This document shows, one piece after another, positions 46,088 to 55,617 of a stretch of DNA of 64,000 bases. The stretch's first letter is position 1, and each line of letters begins with the position of its first letter. The position numbers were made by a program, and so were the translations under genes. This stretch comes from Alphaproteobacteria bacterium (GTDB lineage: Bacteria; Pseudomonadota; Alphaproteobacteria; Sphingomonadales; Sphingomonadaceae). The notes under the pieces were generated by a model that was not told where the DNA came from, ran no database searches, and was given only the letters and a program-made list of their open reading frames with translations. The stretch spans positions 62,001 to 126,000 of the forward strand of contig JAFANP010000050.1 in NCBI GenBank assembly GCA_019232625.1, written 5' to 3'.

Positions 46088-48034
46088 ATGGCGGGCAAGC
46101 CAGGCGCGACCGTTCCCGAGCTGACGGTCCGCGCCGTCCTCCTCGGCGGGCTCATCACCTTGGTCTTCACCGCCGCCAACGTCTATCTCGGCCTCAAGGT
46201 CGGCCTGACCTTCGCGACCTCCATCCCCGCCGCGGTCATCTCGATGGCGGTGCTGCGCTGGTTCGCCTCCTCCTCCATCCTCGAAAACAATATCGTCCAG
46301 ACCGTCGCCTCCGCGGCCGGGACCCTGGCGGCGATCTGCTTCGTCCTCCCCGGCCTCGTGATGATCGGCTGGTGGCAAGGCTTCCCCTATTGGACGACGG
46401 CGGCGATCACCGGCCTCGGCGGCATACTCGGCGTCCTCTTCTCCGTCCCGTTGCGCCGAGCGCTGGTCACCGATTCGCCGCTTCCCTACCCTGAGGGCGT
46501 CGCCGCCGCTGAAGTGCTGCGCGTCGGCGAGAATGCCCGCGACGCCGAGGCGGAAGGGGATCGCGGAGTCGCGGCGATCGCCACCGGCAGCGGCGTCTCG
46601 GCGCTGTTCGCGCTGCTCGCGGCGATGAAGGTCACCGCCCCCGACGCGGCGGGATATTTCCGGGTCGGCGCCGGCGTCAGCGGCGTCAATCCGGGCTTCC
46701 AATTCTCGCTCCTCGGCATCGGCCACCTGGTCGGCATCTCGGTCGGCATGGCGATGGCGCTCGGCACCTTCATCGCCTGGGGCCTGGCGGTGCCGCTGCT
46801 CAGCGCCATGGCGCCGGCCGCGGGCGGCGACCTGGAGGCGATGGCGGGCGACGTCTGGCTCCACCAAGTCCGCTTCCTCGGCGCCGGCGTCATCGGCATC
46901 GCCGCCGTCTGGACCCTCGTCATCGTCATCGGCCCGATCGTGCGCGGCCTCGCCTCGGCGATGGCGGCCTCGCGGGCCCGGCGCGGAGGGGAAGGGGGCG
47001 CGTTGCCGCTCCATGAGCGCGACATACCGATCGGCTGGGTCGCCGCCGGCACCGCGGCGATGCTCGTCCCCATCGCCCTGCTGCTCCGCACCCAGCTCGC
47101 AAGCCTCTCCGGAGGCGATGCGGCGCTGGTCGTCGCCGGCAGCCTCGTCTTCGTCCTCGTCGCCGGCGCCTTCATCGCCGCCGTCTGCGGCTACATGGCG
47201 GGCCTGATCGGCGCCTCGAACAGCCCGGTCTCCGGCATCGGCATCCTCTCCGCGATCGGGGTGTCGCTTCTGCTCGTCGCGGTGCTCGGCCGAAGCGCCG
47301 ATCCGCGGCCGCTCGTCGCCTATGCCCTCATCGTCACCGGCGTGGTGTTCGGCGTCGCCACCATCTCCAACGACAATCTGCAGGACCTGAAGACGGGCCA
47401 GCTCGTCCACGCGACGCCCTGGAGGCAGCAGGTGGCGCTTCTCTTCGGCGTCGTCTTCGGAGCCGCCGTCATCCCGCCGGTGCTCGACCTCCTCAACCAG
47501 GCCTACGGCTTCGCCGGAGCGCCGGGGGCGGGCCCCGACGCCCTTCCGGCCCCCCAGGCGGCGCTCATCTCCACGCTGGCGGCGGGGGTGCTCGGCGGCA
47601 AGATGGACTGGACGATGATCGGCTGGGGCGTCGTGCTCGGCGCAGGGCTCATCCTCCTCGACGCGGCGCTCGGCCGGATGAAGCGCCTGCGCCTGCCGCC
47701 GCTCGCCGTCGGCATCGCCATCTATTTGCCTATGTCGGCGACCCTGATGGTGATCGTCGGCTCCGTCGCCGGCTGGCTCTACGAAAAGGGCGCGGGAAGG
47801 GCCAAGGACCCGGAACGCTACCGCCGCATCGGCATCCTCGCCGCCACCGGCCTCATCGTCGGAGAGAGCCTGTTCGGCGTGCTGCTCGCCGGAATCGTCG
47901 TGGCGAGCGGCAGCGCCAGCCCGCTCGCGGTCGTCGGCGACGGCTTCCGCCCCGTCGCGGTGTGGGGCGGCGCCATCCTTTTCGCCCTCATCGGCTGGTG
48001 GCTCTACCGCCGCAGCGCCCGCCTGGCGCAATAG
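46088..48034 (+). CDS. OPT family oligopeptide transporter
   Basis: A 648-residue inner-membrane protein with about 14 hydrophobic segments. Diagnostic: GLITLVFTAANVYLGLKVGL, TFATSIPAAVISMAVLRWFA, LPYPEGVAAAEVLRVGEN, GLIGASNSPVSGIGIL and 'ATISNDNLQDLKTGQLVHAT', all typical of bacterial OPT proteins. These import small peptides (or metal chelates). Coupled to the HerA-like gene by a one-base gap. Fits the peptide-using character of the window. A palindrome follows its stop. Confidence 0.93.
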   Translation: MAGKPGATVPELTVRAVLLGGLITLVFTAANVYLGLKVGLTFATSIPAAVISMAVLRWFASSSILENNIVQTVASAAGTLAAICFVLPGLVMIGWWQGFPYWTTAAITGLGGILGVLFSVPLRRALVTDSPLPYPEGVAAAEVLRVGENARDAEAEGDRGVAAIATGSGVSALFALLAAMKVTAPDAAGYFRVGAGVSGVNPGFQFSLLGIGHLVGISVGMAMALGTFIAWGLAVPLLSAMAPAAGGDLEAMAGDVWLHQVRFLGAGVIGIAAVWTLVIVIGPIVRGLASAMAASRARRGGEGGALPLHERDIPIGWVAAGTAAMLVPIALLLRTQLASLSGGDAALVVAGSLVFVLVAGAFIAAVCGYMAGLIGASNSPVSGIGILSAIGVSLLLVAVLGRSADPRPLVAYALIVTGVVFGVATISNDNLQDLKTGQLVHATPWRQQVALLFGVVFGAAVIPPVLDLLNQAYGFAGAPGAGPDALPAPQAALISTLAAGVLGGKMDWTMIGWGVVLGAGLILLDAALGRMKRLRLPPLAVGIAIYLPMSATLMVIVGSVAGWLYEKGAGRAKDPERYRRIGILAATGLIVGESLFGVLLAGIVVASGSASPLAVVGDGFRPVAVWGGAILFALIGWWLYRRSARLAQ

Positions 48035-48045
48035 GCACGGTCGCA

Positions 48046-48071
48046 GGGGACAGTCGCGGGCGACCGTCCCC
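48046..48071. repeat. short palindrome between convergent genes, GGGGACAG type
   Basis: GGGGACAGTCGC and GCGACCGTCCCC, 12 bases each with one mismatch, two bases between. It lies between the OPT transporter and the convergent M1 peptidase. Shares the outer GGGGACAG with the longer elements at 8043-8118 and 50851-50922. Confidence 0.7.
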
Positions 48072-48079
48072 TCCGCCCT

Positions 48080-50767
48080 CTAGCGCGCCTTGGCTTCGAG
48101 CCACCGCGTGATGTCGGGCAGCCGCTCCGTGCGCACCCGCACCCGGTCGCGGATCGAGGCCATCGCCTGGTCGGCCGGGCGGCGCGACTGCGCCGTCATG
48201 TAGCGCGACGCATAATCCTCGAGCTTGGCGATCATCGCCGGATCGGCCGATCCGGCGCCGAGCCGCGGCACGAAGCGGGAGCGGGAAGAGCTGTCGACCA
48301 GACCCTCCACCTTCTCGCGGTTGCGGATCGCGAAATCGAAGGCGAGGTCGGGATGCGCCGCGGCCACGTCCGAGATGATCGCCGAGCTGGTCGTCGCGCC
48401 CGGCTCGTCGGTGAGGGCGAGCTCGAGCGCCCGCTGCGCCAGAGCGGGATCGCGCGCCGAGGCGAGCTGCCGGTAGAGCTGCGCCTTGACCAGCGGATTG
48501 GTCTCGGCGCGCGCCTGGGCGCGGAGCCGGTCCCAGCCGGCCGAGTCGATATTCTGGGCGACGACCGAGAGGATGGTCGAGCGCAGCGGCCCGGCGGTGG
48601 CGAGCGGATCGCCGGCGGCGTAGCGGCGGTTCGCCTCGCCGACGACGCCCGGGTCGCCCATCTCGCCAAGAGCGTCGATCAGCTGGGCGCGAAGCACCGG
48701 CACGGTCGGCGATTCGCCGGCCTTGGGCGCCCAGCCGATCCGCGCGAGGACCGGCGCCAGCTTCGCCGAGGCGTAGCGGGCGACCATCGCCTGGTGCGCG
48801 GCGTCGCCGTCGTAATAATCGTAGACCTGGCCGAGGATCGTGGCGATCCGCGCGTAGAGCGCCGACCGGCCGTCGGCGGGGGCGGCGTCGATCAGGTCGA
48901 GCGCCTCCGAGGCGGGCTGGTAGCCGGCGAGGCCGAGCCCCCAATTGTCGGCGAGCAGGCCGATCTGGTCGATCGGCTTCAGCCGCGCGTAGCTGGCGGT
49001 CAGCTTCTCGAGCAGCGCCGGCGTGTAGAGGGTGCGGTAGTAGCCGGTCTGGCCGCTGTTGACGATCAGCGGCCCGCAGCCCGGCACCGTCACCGCGCCC
49101 GTCCCGCCGGCGACCAGCGTGCGCGCCTCCGCTCCGCCGAGCGTCGAGGCGATCACCGGCACCCGCCAGGCGAGCGCCGCCTTCTGCGGCCGGTCGCGGC
49201 TGAACTCCGCCTGGCGAAGCGTCACCATCGTCTTGCCGCCGCGGCAGGCCGCGTCCTCGACGCGGATCAGGGGCACGCCCGGCTGGAGCGTGAAGTCGTG
49301 GGCGATGGCGGTGACCGGCTTGCCGGCCGCCCCCTCGACCGCGCGCCACAGGTCGTCGGTCTGCGTGTTCGAGAGGCGGTGCGCGCGGACATAGGCCTGC
49401 ACGCCCTTCCGCCAGGCGTCGCTGCCGACATAATCCTCGAGCATGCGGATCACCGCCTCGCCCTTCTGGTAGGTGATCGCGTCGAACGCCTGGCTGATCT
49501 GCTCCACCGTCTGCAGGTGCTGGACGACAGGGTGGGTCGTGGCGACCGAATCCAGGGTGATCGCCGTCTCCCGTCCGCTGACCGCGCCGAGCTCCGGCTC
49601 CCACTCGGGATGAATCGCCTCGGTCGCCTTCGATTCCATCCAGGAGGCGAAGCCCTCGTTCAGCCAGAGGTCGTCCCACCAGGCCATGGTGACGAGGTCT
49701 CCGAACCACTGGTGCGCCATTTCGTGCGCCGCCACCTCGAAGATGCTCTGCCGCGACTTGGCGCTGGTGATCGCCGGATCGACGAGCAGCGCGCTTTCGA
49801 AGGTGAAGATGGCGCCCCAATTCTCCATCGCGCCGAAGAACTGGCTGGAGCCCGCCCCGGCGACGTTGTCGAGCTTGGGGAGCGGGTAGGGGGTGCCGAA
49901 ATAATCGTTGTACCAGGGCAGGATCCTGGCCGCGCTTTCCAGCGCCCAGCGGCCGTTCTCGCCGCTGCCGGCCTTGGTGACGACTCCGATCTCGGTCCCG
50001 GCCGCGGTGGTGGTGATGCGGTCGAAGTCGCCGACGCCCAGGAAGACGAGGTAGGAAGACATGGGCGGCGTCGTCTGGAAGGTGACGGTCTTCATGCCGC
50101 CGGGGCGCTGCTGCACGCCGGCCTGCGGCATGTTGCCGATCACGTCTTGGTCGGCCGGGACGGTGACGGTGAGGTTGTAGGGCGTGCGGAATTGCGGCTC
50201 GTCCCAGCCGGGGAAGAAGCGGCGGGCGTCCGGCGCCTCGAACTGGGTGAACAGCGCCCGCTTCCTTCCCTGCGCGCTGTCATAGTCGAGCGCGAACAGG
50301 CCGGCGGCCTGGGTGTAGATCTTTCCCGAATAGTCGATCGCCAGCCGGTAGCGGCCGGGCGCGACGGTCGAGGGGAAGCGCAAGGTCGCGGTCTGGGCGT
50401 CCGCGTCGAGGCCGATGTCGCTCGCGTCCATCGCCAGAGGCGGGCCGCTTCCGTCCTTCATGTCGGACAGGCTCGCCTTGGCGATCCGGAGGTCGGCGGC
50501 GTTGAGGACGATCTCGCGCACCGGCGCCTTCACCTCGATGTCGATCAGGGCGGAGCCGGCGAAGCGCAGGTTGGCCGCATCGGGCGTGACGGAGAGGGCG
50601 TATTGCAGCGGGCGGACGGTGCGGGGCAGCTGGCTGGGTATCTCGCGGGCGGCGAGCGGCGCGGGAGGCGGGGGCGCGGCGGCGGTGCCGGTGCGGGTCG
50701 CGGCGCAGCCGGAAAGGGAGAGGCCGGCGGCGAGGGAGAGCAGGGAAGCGGCGGTGCGAAGGCGCAT
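48080..50767 (-). CDS. M1-family metallopeptidase (aminopeptidase N-like), lipoprotein
   Basis: 895 residues. The N-terminus is a lipoprotein signal (SLAAGLSLSGCAATRTG; Cys in LSGC). The exopeptidase motif GAMENWGAIF and zinc site HEMAHQWFGDLVTMAWWDDL (His348, Glu349, His352) with WLNEGF (Glu371) place it in family M1. A long helical ERAP1-like C-terminal domain follows. Expected in the outer membrane or periplasm, releasing N-terminal amino acids from peptides. Minus strand, convergent with the OPT transporter gene. Confidence 0.94.
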   Translation of the reverse strand: MRLRTAASLLSLAAGLSLSGCAATRTGTAAAPPPPAPLAAREIPSQLPRTVRPLQYALSVTPDAANLRFAGSALIDIEVKAPVREIVLNAADLRIAKASLSDMKDGSGPPLAMDASDIGLDADAQTATLRFPSTVAPGRYRLAIDYSGKIYTQAAGLFALDYDSAQGRKRALFTQFEAPDARRFFPGWDEPQFRTPYNLTVTVPADQDVIGNMPQAGVQQRPGGMKTVTFQTTPPMSSYLVFLGVGDFDRITTTAAGTEIGVVTKAGSGENGRWALESAARILPWYNDYFGTPYPLPKLDNVAGAGSSQFFGAMENWGAIFTFESALLVDPAITSAKSRQSIFEVAAHEMAHQWFGDLVTMAWWDDLWLNEGFASWMESKATEAIHPEWEPELGAVSGRETAITLDSVATTHPVVQHLQTVEQISQAFDAITYQKGEAVIRMLEDYVGSDAWRKGVQAYVRAHRLSNTQTDDLWRAVEGAAGKPVTAIAHDFTLQPGVPLIRVEDAACRGGKTMVTLRQAEFSRDRPQKAALAWRVPVIASTLGGAEARTLVAGGTGAVTVPGCGPLIVNSGQTGYYRTLYTPALLEKLTASYARLKPIDQIGLLADNWGLGLAGYQPASEALDLIDAAPADGRSALYARIATILGQVYDYYDGDAAHQAMVARYASAKLAPVLARIGWAPKAGESPTVPVLRAQLIDALGEMGDPGVVGEANRRYAAGDPLATAGPLRSTILSVVAQNIDSAGWDRLRAQARAETNPLVKAQLYRQLASARDPALAQRALELALTDEPGATTSSAIISDVAAAHPDLAFDFAIRNREKVEGLVDSSSRSRFVPRLGAGSADPAMIAKLEDYASRYMTAQSRRPADQAMASIRDRVRVRTERLPDITRWLEAKAR

Positions 50768-50850
50768 GCGGGGGGACTCCTGGGTGACGCGGCCCGTCCC
50801 TGCGCGGCTGCCAAAACCTTGTCAAATCAGCAGCCCGCCGCCTGAAAAAT

Positions 50851-50922
50851 GGGGACAGTAACTATTTTCCCCTCAAGCCGACGCGGTCCCCGCCGGCGGC
50901 GCCGAAAACAGTTACTGTCCCC
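50851..50922. repeat. long inverted repeat, GGGGACAGTAACTATTTT type, copy 2
   Basis: Arms of 19 bases at 50851-50869 (GGGGACAGTAACTATTTTC) and 50904-50922, one mismatch that would be a G-U pair in RNA, around a 34-base GC-rich centre. It lies between the end of the panE-like gene and the start of the M1 peptidase gene. Copy 1 is at 8043-8118. Confidence 0.9.
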
Positions 50923-50934
50923 GTTTCTCGCGCT

Positions 50935-51978
50935 TCAATAGCCGAAGCCCGGCGCGACGCGGGTCCCCTCGAGCACGTGCTCGAGCAGCAGGGCCGGCGT
51001 CCAGAGATGCTCGACCCCCGCCTCGCGCTGCTTGATCAGCGACACGATCCTGGCGTTGACGGGGGTGGGGCGCCCGACCCTGGCGCCGAGCCGCACCACC
51101 TCCCCGTTCAGATAATCGACCTCGGTTTCCCGGCCGGCGGCGAGGTCGTCGTACATGGAGGAGCGCGCCTTGGCGTCGATCTTCTGGATGCGAAGGAACA
51201 GGTTGTTGAAGACGAGATTGGGAGAGGCGATGACGTGCGGGAGGAGCCGCGGCGGCACCGGGCCGATCTTGGCCGGCTCGATCCCCGCCGTCTGGAGCAC
51301 GTCAAGCGCCTCGACGATCGAGGCGGCGACGACGCGGCGATAGTCCCGCTCCCTGAGCTGGTCGAGCAGGGTTCGCCCGGACAGGGCGTTGACCGCGTTG
51401 TTGAGGTTGATGAGCAGCTTGCCCCAGGCGATGGCCGGCATGTCGGCGGCGAGGCGCAGCGCCGCGGGGCCGGCGCCCACGGCCTCGGCGAGGGCGCGGG
51501 TGACGGGCAGGTCCTCGACCACCAGCTCGCCGGCGACGCCCTTGTGGAAGCGGCCGTCGCCGAGATAGGCGACGTTGAAGGGCACCATCGCCTGGGCCAC
51601 GGGGAAGCGTCCCTTGAGCAGGGTGCGCAGCGTCTCGGCGTTGCTGACGCCGTTCTGGAAGCTGATCACCACCGCGCCGCTCTTGGCGTTGCGGGCGATC
51701 TCGCGGGCGGCGGCCGCGGTGGCGGGGCTCTTGACGCACAAGGCGATGACGTCGGCTCCGGCCAAGGCGAAGGGCCGAGTCGCGAAATTGACCTGGTCGG
51801 GGGCGAGCCGCGCCCGCCAGCCCGTGTGGTCGGTGAGGGTGAGGCCGTGGGCGGCGACGTCGCGCCCGATCGCCTCGCGGCCGACGAAGGCGACCGGCAC
51901 GCCCGCCGCGGCCCAGGCGCCGCCGACGAAGCAGCCCACCGAACCCGCGCCGAAGATCGCCACCCTCATCCCAGCCAT
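50935..51978 (-). CDS. panE: 2-dehydropantoate 2-reductase family protein
   Basis: A 347-residue ApbA/PanE-type NADPH reductase. The N-terminal Rossmann motif is MRVAIFGAGSVGCFVGGAWA, with 'GADVIALCVKSPATAAAARE' and SFQNGVSNAETLRTLLKGRF. The catalytic Lys/Asn/Glu region includes WGKLLINLNNAVNALSGRT and the C-terminal EVDYLNGEVVRLGARVGRPT (typical 'E..YLNG'). It may reduce ketopantoate for pantothenate, although the family has many paralogues of other function. Start is ATG 51978 or the ATG nine bases later. Confidence 0.85.
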   Translation of the reverse strand: MAGMRVAIFGAGSVGCFVGGAWAAAGVPVAFVGREAIGRDVAAHGLTLTDHTGWRARLAPDQVNFATRPFALAGADVIALCVKSPATAAAAREIARNAKSGAVVISFQNGVSNAETLRTLLKGRFPVAQAMVPFNVAYLGDGRFHKGVAGELVVEDLPVTRALAEAVGAGPAALRLAADMPAIAWGKLLINLNNAVNALSGRTLLDQLRERDYRRVVAASIVEALDVLQTAGIEPAKIGPVPPRLLPHVIASPNLVFNNLFLRIQKIDAKARSSMYDDLAAGRETEVDYLNGEVVRLGARVGRPTPVNARIVSLIKQREAGVEHLWTPALLLEHVLEGTRVAPGFGY

Positions 51979-52120
51979 GGCCGCTCTCTACCGGCTGCGG
52001 GCGCACAGCGGAAGCGCTCCCGCGCCCCCTTTTCGCTCCCGCCGCGGCGGACCGGGTTTGAAGGTGACGCCGGCGCCGCGAAGGCGCAGACTGGCCGCCG
52101 CCAAGCCGTGGAGGCTCCCG

Positions 52121-52771
52121 ATGACCGACCGTCCCGCCGCGCCCAGCCTCGTCATCCCCGTCTATCCCGAGGTCGACCTGCTCGACGTCGCCGGCGTCTA
52201 CGAGATGCTGAGCTGGGCGGGCATCTCCATCGACCTCGTCGCCGCCGAGCCGGGCCTCGTCGCCGCGCGGGCGGGCTTCTCTTTCGCCGTCGCGAAGTCG
52301 TTCGACGACGCGCCCGGGCCCTATTCGGCTTTGTGGGTGCCGGGCGGCGCGCCGCAGTCGCTCGCCGACATCATAGCCGACCCGGACGGCCCCTATCTCG
52401 GCTACGTGCGCGCGCAGGCGGCCTCGGCCGACTGGATCTGCTCGGTCTGCGAAGGGGCGCTGCTCCTCGCCGCCGCCGGCCTGCTCGACGGGCACGAGGC
52501 GACGACCCACTGGGCGTTCATCCCCTGCCTGATGCAGGCCTATCCCGCGGTGCGCGTCGCCGACGGCCACCCGCGCTTCGTCCTCAGCGGCAATCGCCTC
52601 ACCGGCGGAGGCATCTCCTCGGGCCTCGACGAGGCGCTGAAGCTGATCGAGCTGCTGGTCGACCGCGCGACCGCCGAGGCGGCGCAGCAGGCCACGCAAT
52701 ATTATCCCGACCCCCCGGTAAGCAGCCGGATACCGAACACCGTGACCTGCCCGGTGCCGGACATGGCCTGA
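52121..52771 (+). CDS. DJ-1/PfpI family protein
   Basis: A 216-residue glutamine-amidotransferase-like protein of the isonitrile hydratase/PfpI branch. It starts SLVIPVYPEVDLLDVAGVYE, with ALWVPGGAPQSLADIIADPD and the nucleophile elbow WICSVCEGALLLAAAGLLDG (Cys in SVCEGA), then HEATTHWAFIPCL. No HTH domain. Activity may be hydratase, glyoxalase III-like or protective. ATG 52121 with GGAGG upstream. Divergent from panE-like gene. Confidence 0.85.
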   Translation: MTDRPAAPSLVIPVYPEVDLLDVAGVYEMLSWAGISIDLVAAEPGLVAARAGFSFAVAKSFDDAPGPYSALWVPGGAPQSLADIIADPDGPYLGYVRAQAASADWICSVCEGALLLAAAGLLDGHEATTHWAFIPCLMQAYPAVRVADGHPRFVLSGNRLTGGGISSGLDEALKLIELLVDRATAEAAQQATQYYPDPPVSSRIPNTVTCPVPDMA

Positions 52772-52787
52772 GCGGCGGACCTAGGGT

Positions 52788-52844
52788 CCGTACTCAATTC
52801 CCGCAGCTCCGGGCGATCACGCTCGTTGCGGGAATTGAGTACGG
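52788..52844. repeat. long perfect inverted repeat, GTACTCAATTCCCGCA type
   Basis: Arms CCGTACTCAATTCCCGCA (52788-52805) and its exact reverse complement (52827-52844), 21 bases apart. It fills the gap between the convergent PfpI and queF genes, ending three bases from the queF stop. No T-run. Arm sequence differs from the GGGGACAG elements but layout is the same. Confidence 0.9.
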
Positions 52845-52846
52845 GC

Positions 52847-53293
52847 CTAGCCGCGTCCGCGATAGGGCGGCACGCCCTGGTCGGGCACCCACAGGCCGGC
52901 CGGCGGCGCGCCGGTCTGCCAGAAGACGTCGATCGGGATGCCGCCGCGCGGATACCAATAGCCGCCGATCCTCAGCCACAGCGGCTTCATCTCCTCGGCG
53001 AGGCGCTGGGCAATGCCGACCGTGACGTCCTCATGGAATCCGCCATGATTCCGGAATGCGCCGAGGAACAGCTTGAGCGACTTCGATTCGACGATCGTCT
53101 CGCCGGGGGCGTAGTCGATGACGATATGGGCGAAGTCGGGCTGGCCGGTGACCGGGCAGAGCGAGGTGAATTCGGGCGCGGTGAAGCGCACCAGATAGAG
53201 GCTGCCGGGGCGCGGGTTCGGCACATAGTCGAGCTTCGCCTCGTCCGGCGAGGCGGGGAGCGGCGCGTCGCGGCCGAGATGGTTGAGGTCCAT
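52847..53293 (-). CDS. queF: NADPH-dependent 7-cyano-7-deazaguanine reductase
   Basis: A 148-residue unimodular QueF, reducing preQ0 to preQ1 for queuosine. Nucleophile Cys46 and acid Asp53 are in '[20 protein letters not shown]'. The family signature '[20 protein letters not shown]' binds NADPH and substrate. Supplies preQ1 for tRNA-guanine transglycosylase and then QueA (24453). Single gene on the minus strand. Confidence 0.96.
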   Translation of the reverse strand: MDLNHLGRDAPLPASPDEAKLDYVPNPRPGSLYLVRFTAPEFTSLCPVTGQPDFAHIVIDYAPGETIVESKSLKLFLGAFRNHGGFHEDVTVGIAQRLAEEMKPLWLRIGGYWYPRGGIPIDVFWQTGAPPAGLWVPDQGVPPYRGRG

Positions 53294-53387
53294 GGCGGCG
53301 CTCTCTATTCCCCTCCCGCCCCCTCATCAATCCGGCCTGTCCCAGTCCCCGTGCAGGCGCTAGGCTGGGCGGAAGGGGGATCGGGGC

Positions 53388-55496
53388 ATGGCTGAGGCGG
53401 CTTCGGCAGCGCAGGGGACGGGCGGGGACGGCGTCCCGGCGCTGGAATGCGACCTGGTCATGAAGGGCGGCATCACCAGCGGCATCGTCTATCCGGGCGC
53501 CATCGCCGAGATCGCCGCGCGCTACCGCATACGCTCGATCGGCGGCACCTCGGCGGGCGCGATCGCGGCCGCCGCCGCAGCGGGCATGGAGTTCGGCCGG
53601 GCGAGCGGCCGCAATCCCGGCGCGGTCGAGAAGATGCGCGGCGTGCCGGCCGAGCTCGGTGCCGACGCCGGCGGCGCGCCATTGCTCAACCGGCTGTTCG
53701 AGCCCGACAAGGCGACCGCGCCGCTGCTGGCGCCGGTCCTGCTGCTCCTCAGGGCAGACCGGGCGTCGCGGATCAGGGGCATAGTCGCGCTGGCGGGCCT
53801 GCCGCTGCTGCTCGCCGCGCTCTTCGCCGGCGGCCTCCTCTACGCGGCGGGCGTGCGCCACCGGCCGGGCGACGCCGTCGCCTGGATCGGCGTTTCGATC
53901 CTCGCTTTGCTCCTCTTCCTGCTGCTGCTGGCCGCCTTCATAGTCCTGCTTCGCGTGCGCGGGCCGCTCGCGGCGGTGGCGAATGACGGCTTCGGCTTCT
54001 GCTCCGGCATGGCCTGCGGCCGCGGCGCGGGCGGCGCGGCGCTGCCCTCCCTCACCGGCTGGCTGCACGGCCAGATCCAGTCGCTGGCGGGGCTACCCGC
54101 GGACGAGCCGCTGACCTTCGGCGACCTGTGGGCCGCCCGCCTCCGCACCGCCGCCCGGACGCGCGAGGCGGCCTTCGCCGAGGCGCTGGCGCAGAGCGGC
54201 GCGGCCGAGCTCGCCCTTTGCGGCCGCGATGTGGACCTGAAGCTCGTCGCCTCCGACCTCAGCCGAAGCCTCGCGCTTCAATTCCCCTTCATGCCCGGCG
54301 CGGGCAACGTCTACATACGCTCCGACGATCTCGCGCAGCTCTTCCCGGCGGAGGTCGTGCGCTGGATGACCTCCCCCGCCATCGGGCCGGCGCTCGACGA
54401 GGTGCCGCCCGGGATACTCCCCGACGGCGTGCGCCTCCACCGCCTGCCGCGCGCCGCCGACATGCCGGTGCTGTTCGCCTCGCGCATCTCGATGAGCTTC
54501 CCTTTGCTGTTCAGCGCCGTCCGGCTCTACCTGCGGCGCTTCCGCCCGGCCGCGCAGGGCGGCGGGGCCGAGCTGCTCGAGCTGTGGCTGGCCGACGGCG
54601 GCATCACCTCGAACTTCCCGGTCCACCTGTTCGATTCGCCGCTGCCGACGCGGCCGACCTTCTGCCTCAACCTGCTCTATCCGGGCGACGAGGTGGGCAC
54701 CAACGCCGCGGCCGCTTCGGGCAACGAGGGCGAGGAAGCGGGGGCCGCGGCCGCCGGCGCGGCGCCGCTCGCCGGCGAGGACCAGGCGCAGCACATCCGA
54801 ATGGCCCGCACCAACCGCTCCGAGCTTCTGATCCTGAGGCAGATGCTGCCCGGCTCGCCGATCGCCCGCTTGCTCGCCTGGGGCGGCCGTATCCTCTACA
54901 CGGCGCGGCAATGGGGCGACATCACTGCGATGGGCGCGCCCGGCTACCGCGACCGGATCGTCCATATCCGAATGCTCGCGGGGGAAGGGGGGCTCAACCT
55001 CGGCATGGGCGCCGCTCAGCTCGCCGCCCTCGACCGTCGCGGCGCCATCGCCGGACGAGTCATCGCCGAGCGCTTCCTTCCCGGCACGAATATGGACCCC
55101 CTCTACGGGGGGCCGCTGCGGCTCAACTGGTCCAACCATCGCTTCGTGCGCTTCCGGACCTTCGCCGCCGGGCTCGAAGACGCCGCCCGACGCTTCGCCG
55201 GCGGCTGGAAGCGCGATTTCGAGCGCGGGGAGCTTCCCGCCTCGGATCCGGCCGCCCTTCACCCCAATGTCCAGGAGATGATCGAGAAGGCCGGGCGCAA
55301 GGGCGCGCCGCTGCCGCAGGCGGTGGGCTACGGCTTCTCGAGCGACGCCCAGCGCCATCTCGCCGAGGATCTCGTGGCGGCGGTCCGAGCGATAGACGAC
55401 AAGTGCCGGGAAGAGGGCTCGCTCGCCATCGGCAGCCCCCGTCCCACCCTCGCCCTCAAGCTCCGCCCGCCGCTCGACCGCGATCCCCAGGGCTAG
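53388..55496 (+). CDS. patatin-like phospholipase with internal membrane segments
   Basis: 702 residues. The patatin oxyanion loop and nucleophile elbow open the protein: LVMKGGITSGIVYPGAIAEI, then IGGTSAGAIAAAAAAGM with Ser55 in GTSAG. The second catalytic residue is Asp403 in LWLADGGITSNFPVHLF. Between them lie two strongly hydrophobic segments (GIVALAGLPLLLAALFAGGL and VSILALLLFLLLLAAFIVLL, about 125-190), so the catalytic domain is split by a membrane hairpin. The C-terminal 200 residues have no recognised motif. Probably a membrane-bound acyl hydrolase. A strong purine stretch precedes ATG 53388. Confidence 0.88.
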   Translation: MAEAASAAQGTGGDGVPALECDLVMKGGITSGIVYPGAIAEIAARYRIRSIGGTSAGAIAAAAAAGMEFGRASGRNPGAVEKMRGVPAELGADAGGAPLLNRLFEPDKATAPLLAPVLLLLRADRASRIRGIVALAGLPLLLAALFAGGLLYAAGVRHRPGDAVAWIGVSILALLLFLLLLAAFIVLLRVRGPLAAVANDGFGFCSGMACGRGAGGAALPSLTGWLHGQIQSLAGLPADEPLTFGDLWAARLRTAARTREAAFAEALAQSGAAELALCGRDVDLKLVASDLSRSLALQFPFMPGAGNVYIRSDDLAQLFPAEVVRWMTSPAIGPALDEVPPGILPDGVRLHRLPRAADMPVLFASRISMSFPLLFSAVRLYLRRFRPAAQGGGAELLELWLADGGITSNFPVHLFDSPLPTRPTFCLNLLYPGDEVGTNAAAASGNEGEEAGAAAAGAAPLAGEDQAQHIRMARTNRSELLILRQMLPGSPIARLLAWGGRILYTARQWGDITAMGAPGYRDRIVHIRMLAGEGGLNLGMGAAQLAALDRRGAIAGRVIAERFLPGTNMDPLYGGPLRLNWSNHRFVRFRTFAAGLEDAARRFAGGWKRDFERGELPASDPAALHPNVQEMIEKAGRKGAPLPQAVGYGFSSDAQRHLAEDLVAAVRAIDDKCREEGSLAIGSPRPTLALKLRPPLDRDPQG

Positions 55497-55617
55497 CCGA
55501 GCGCCTGCCCGGACGCGTGCGGACAAATCCGCCCGGCGCGGGTCGGAAGAGGCAAGGACCGCCGATGGCGCGGCACCGCCGGCAGCGCCAACCTCGCCTC
55601 CGTTAAAGGAGGCGGGC

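Noticed and set aside
45605-48031. An 808-codon minus-strand frame opposite the OPT transporter
   Set aside because: Asp/Glu/Arg/Gly repeats caused by antisense reading of hydrophobic codons.
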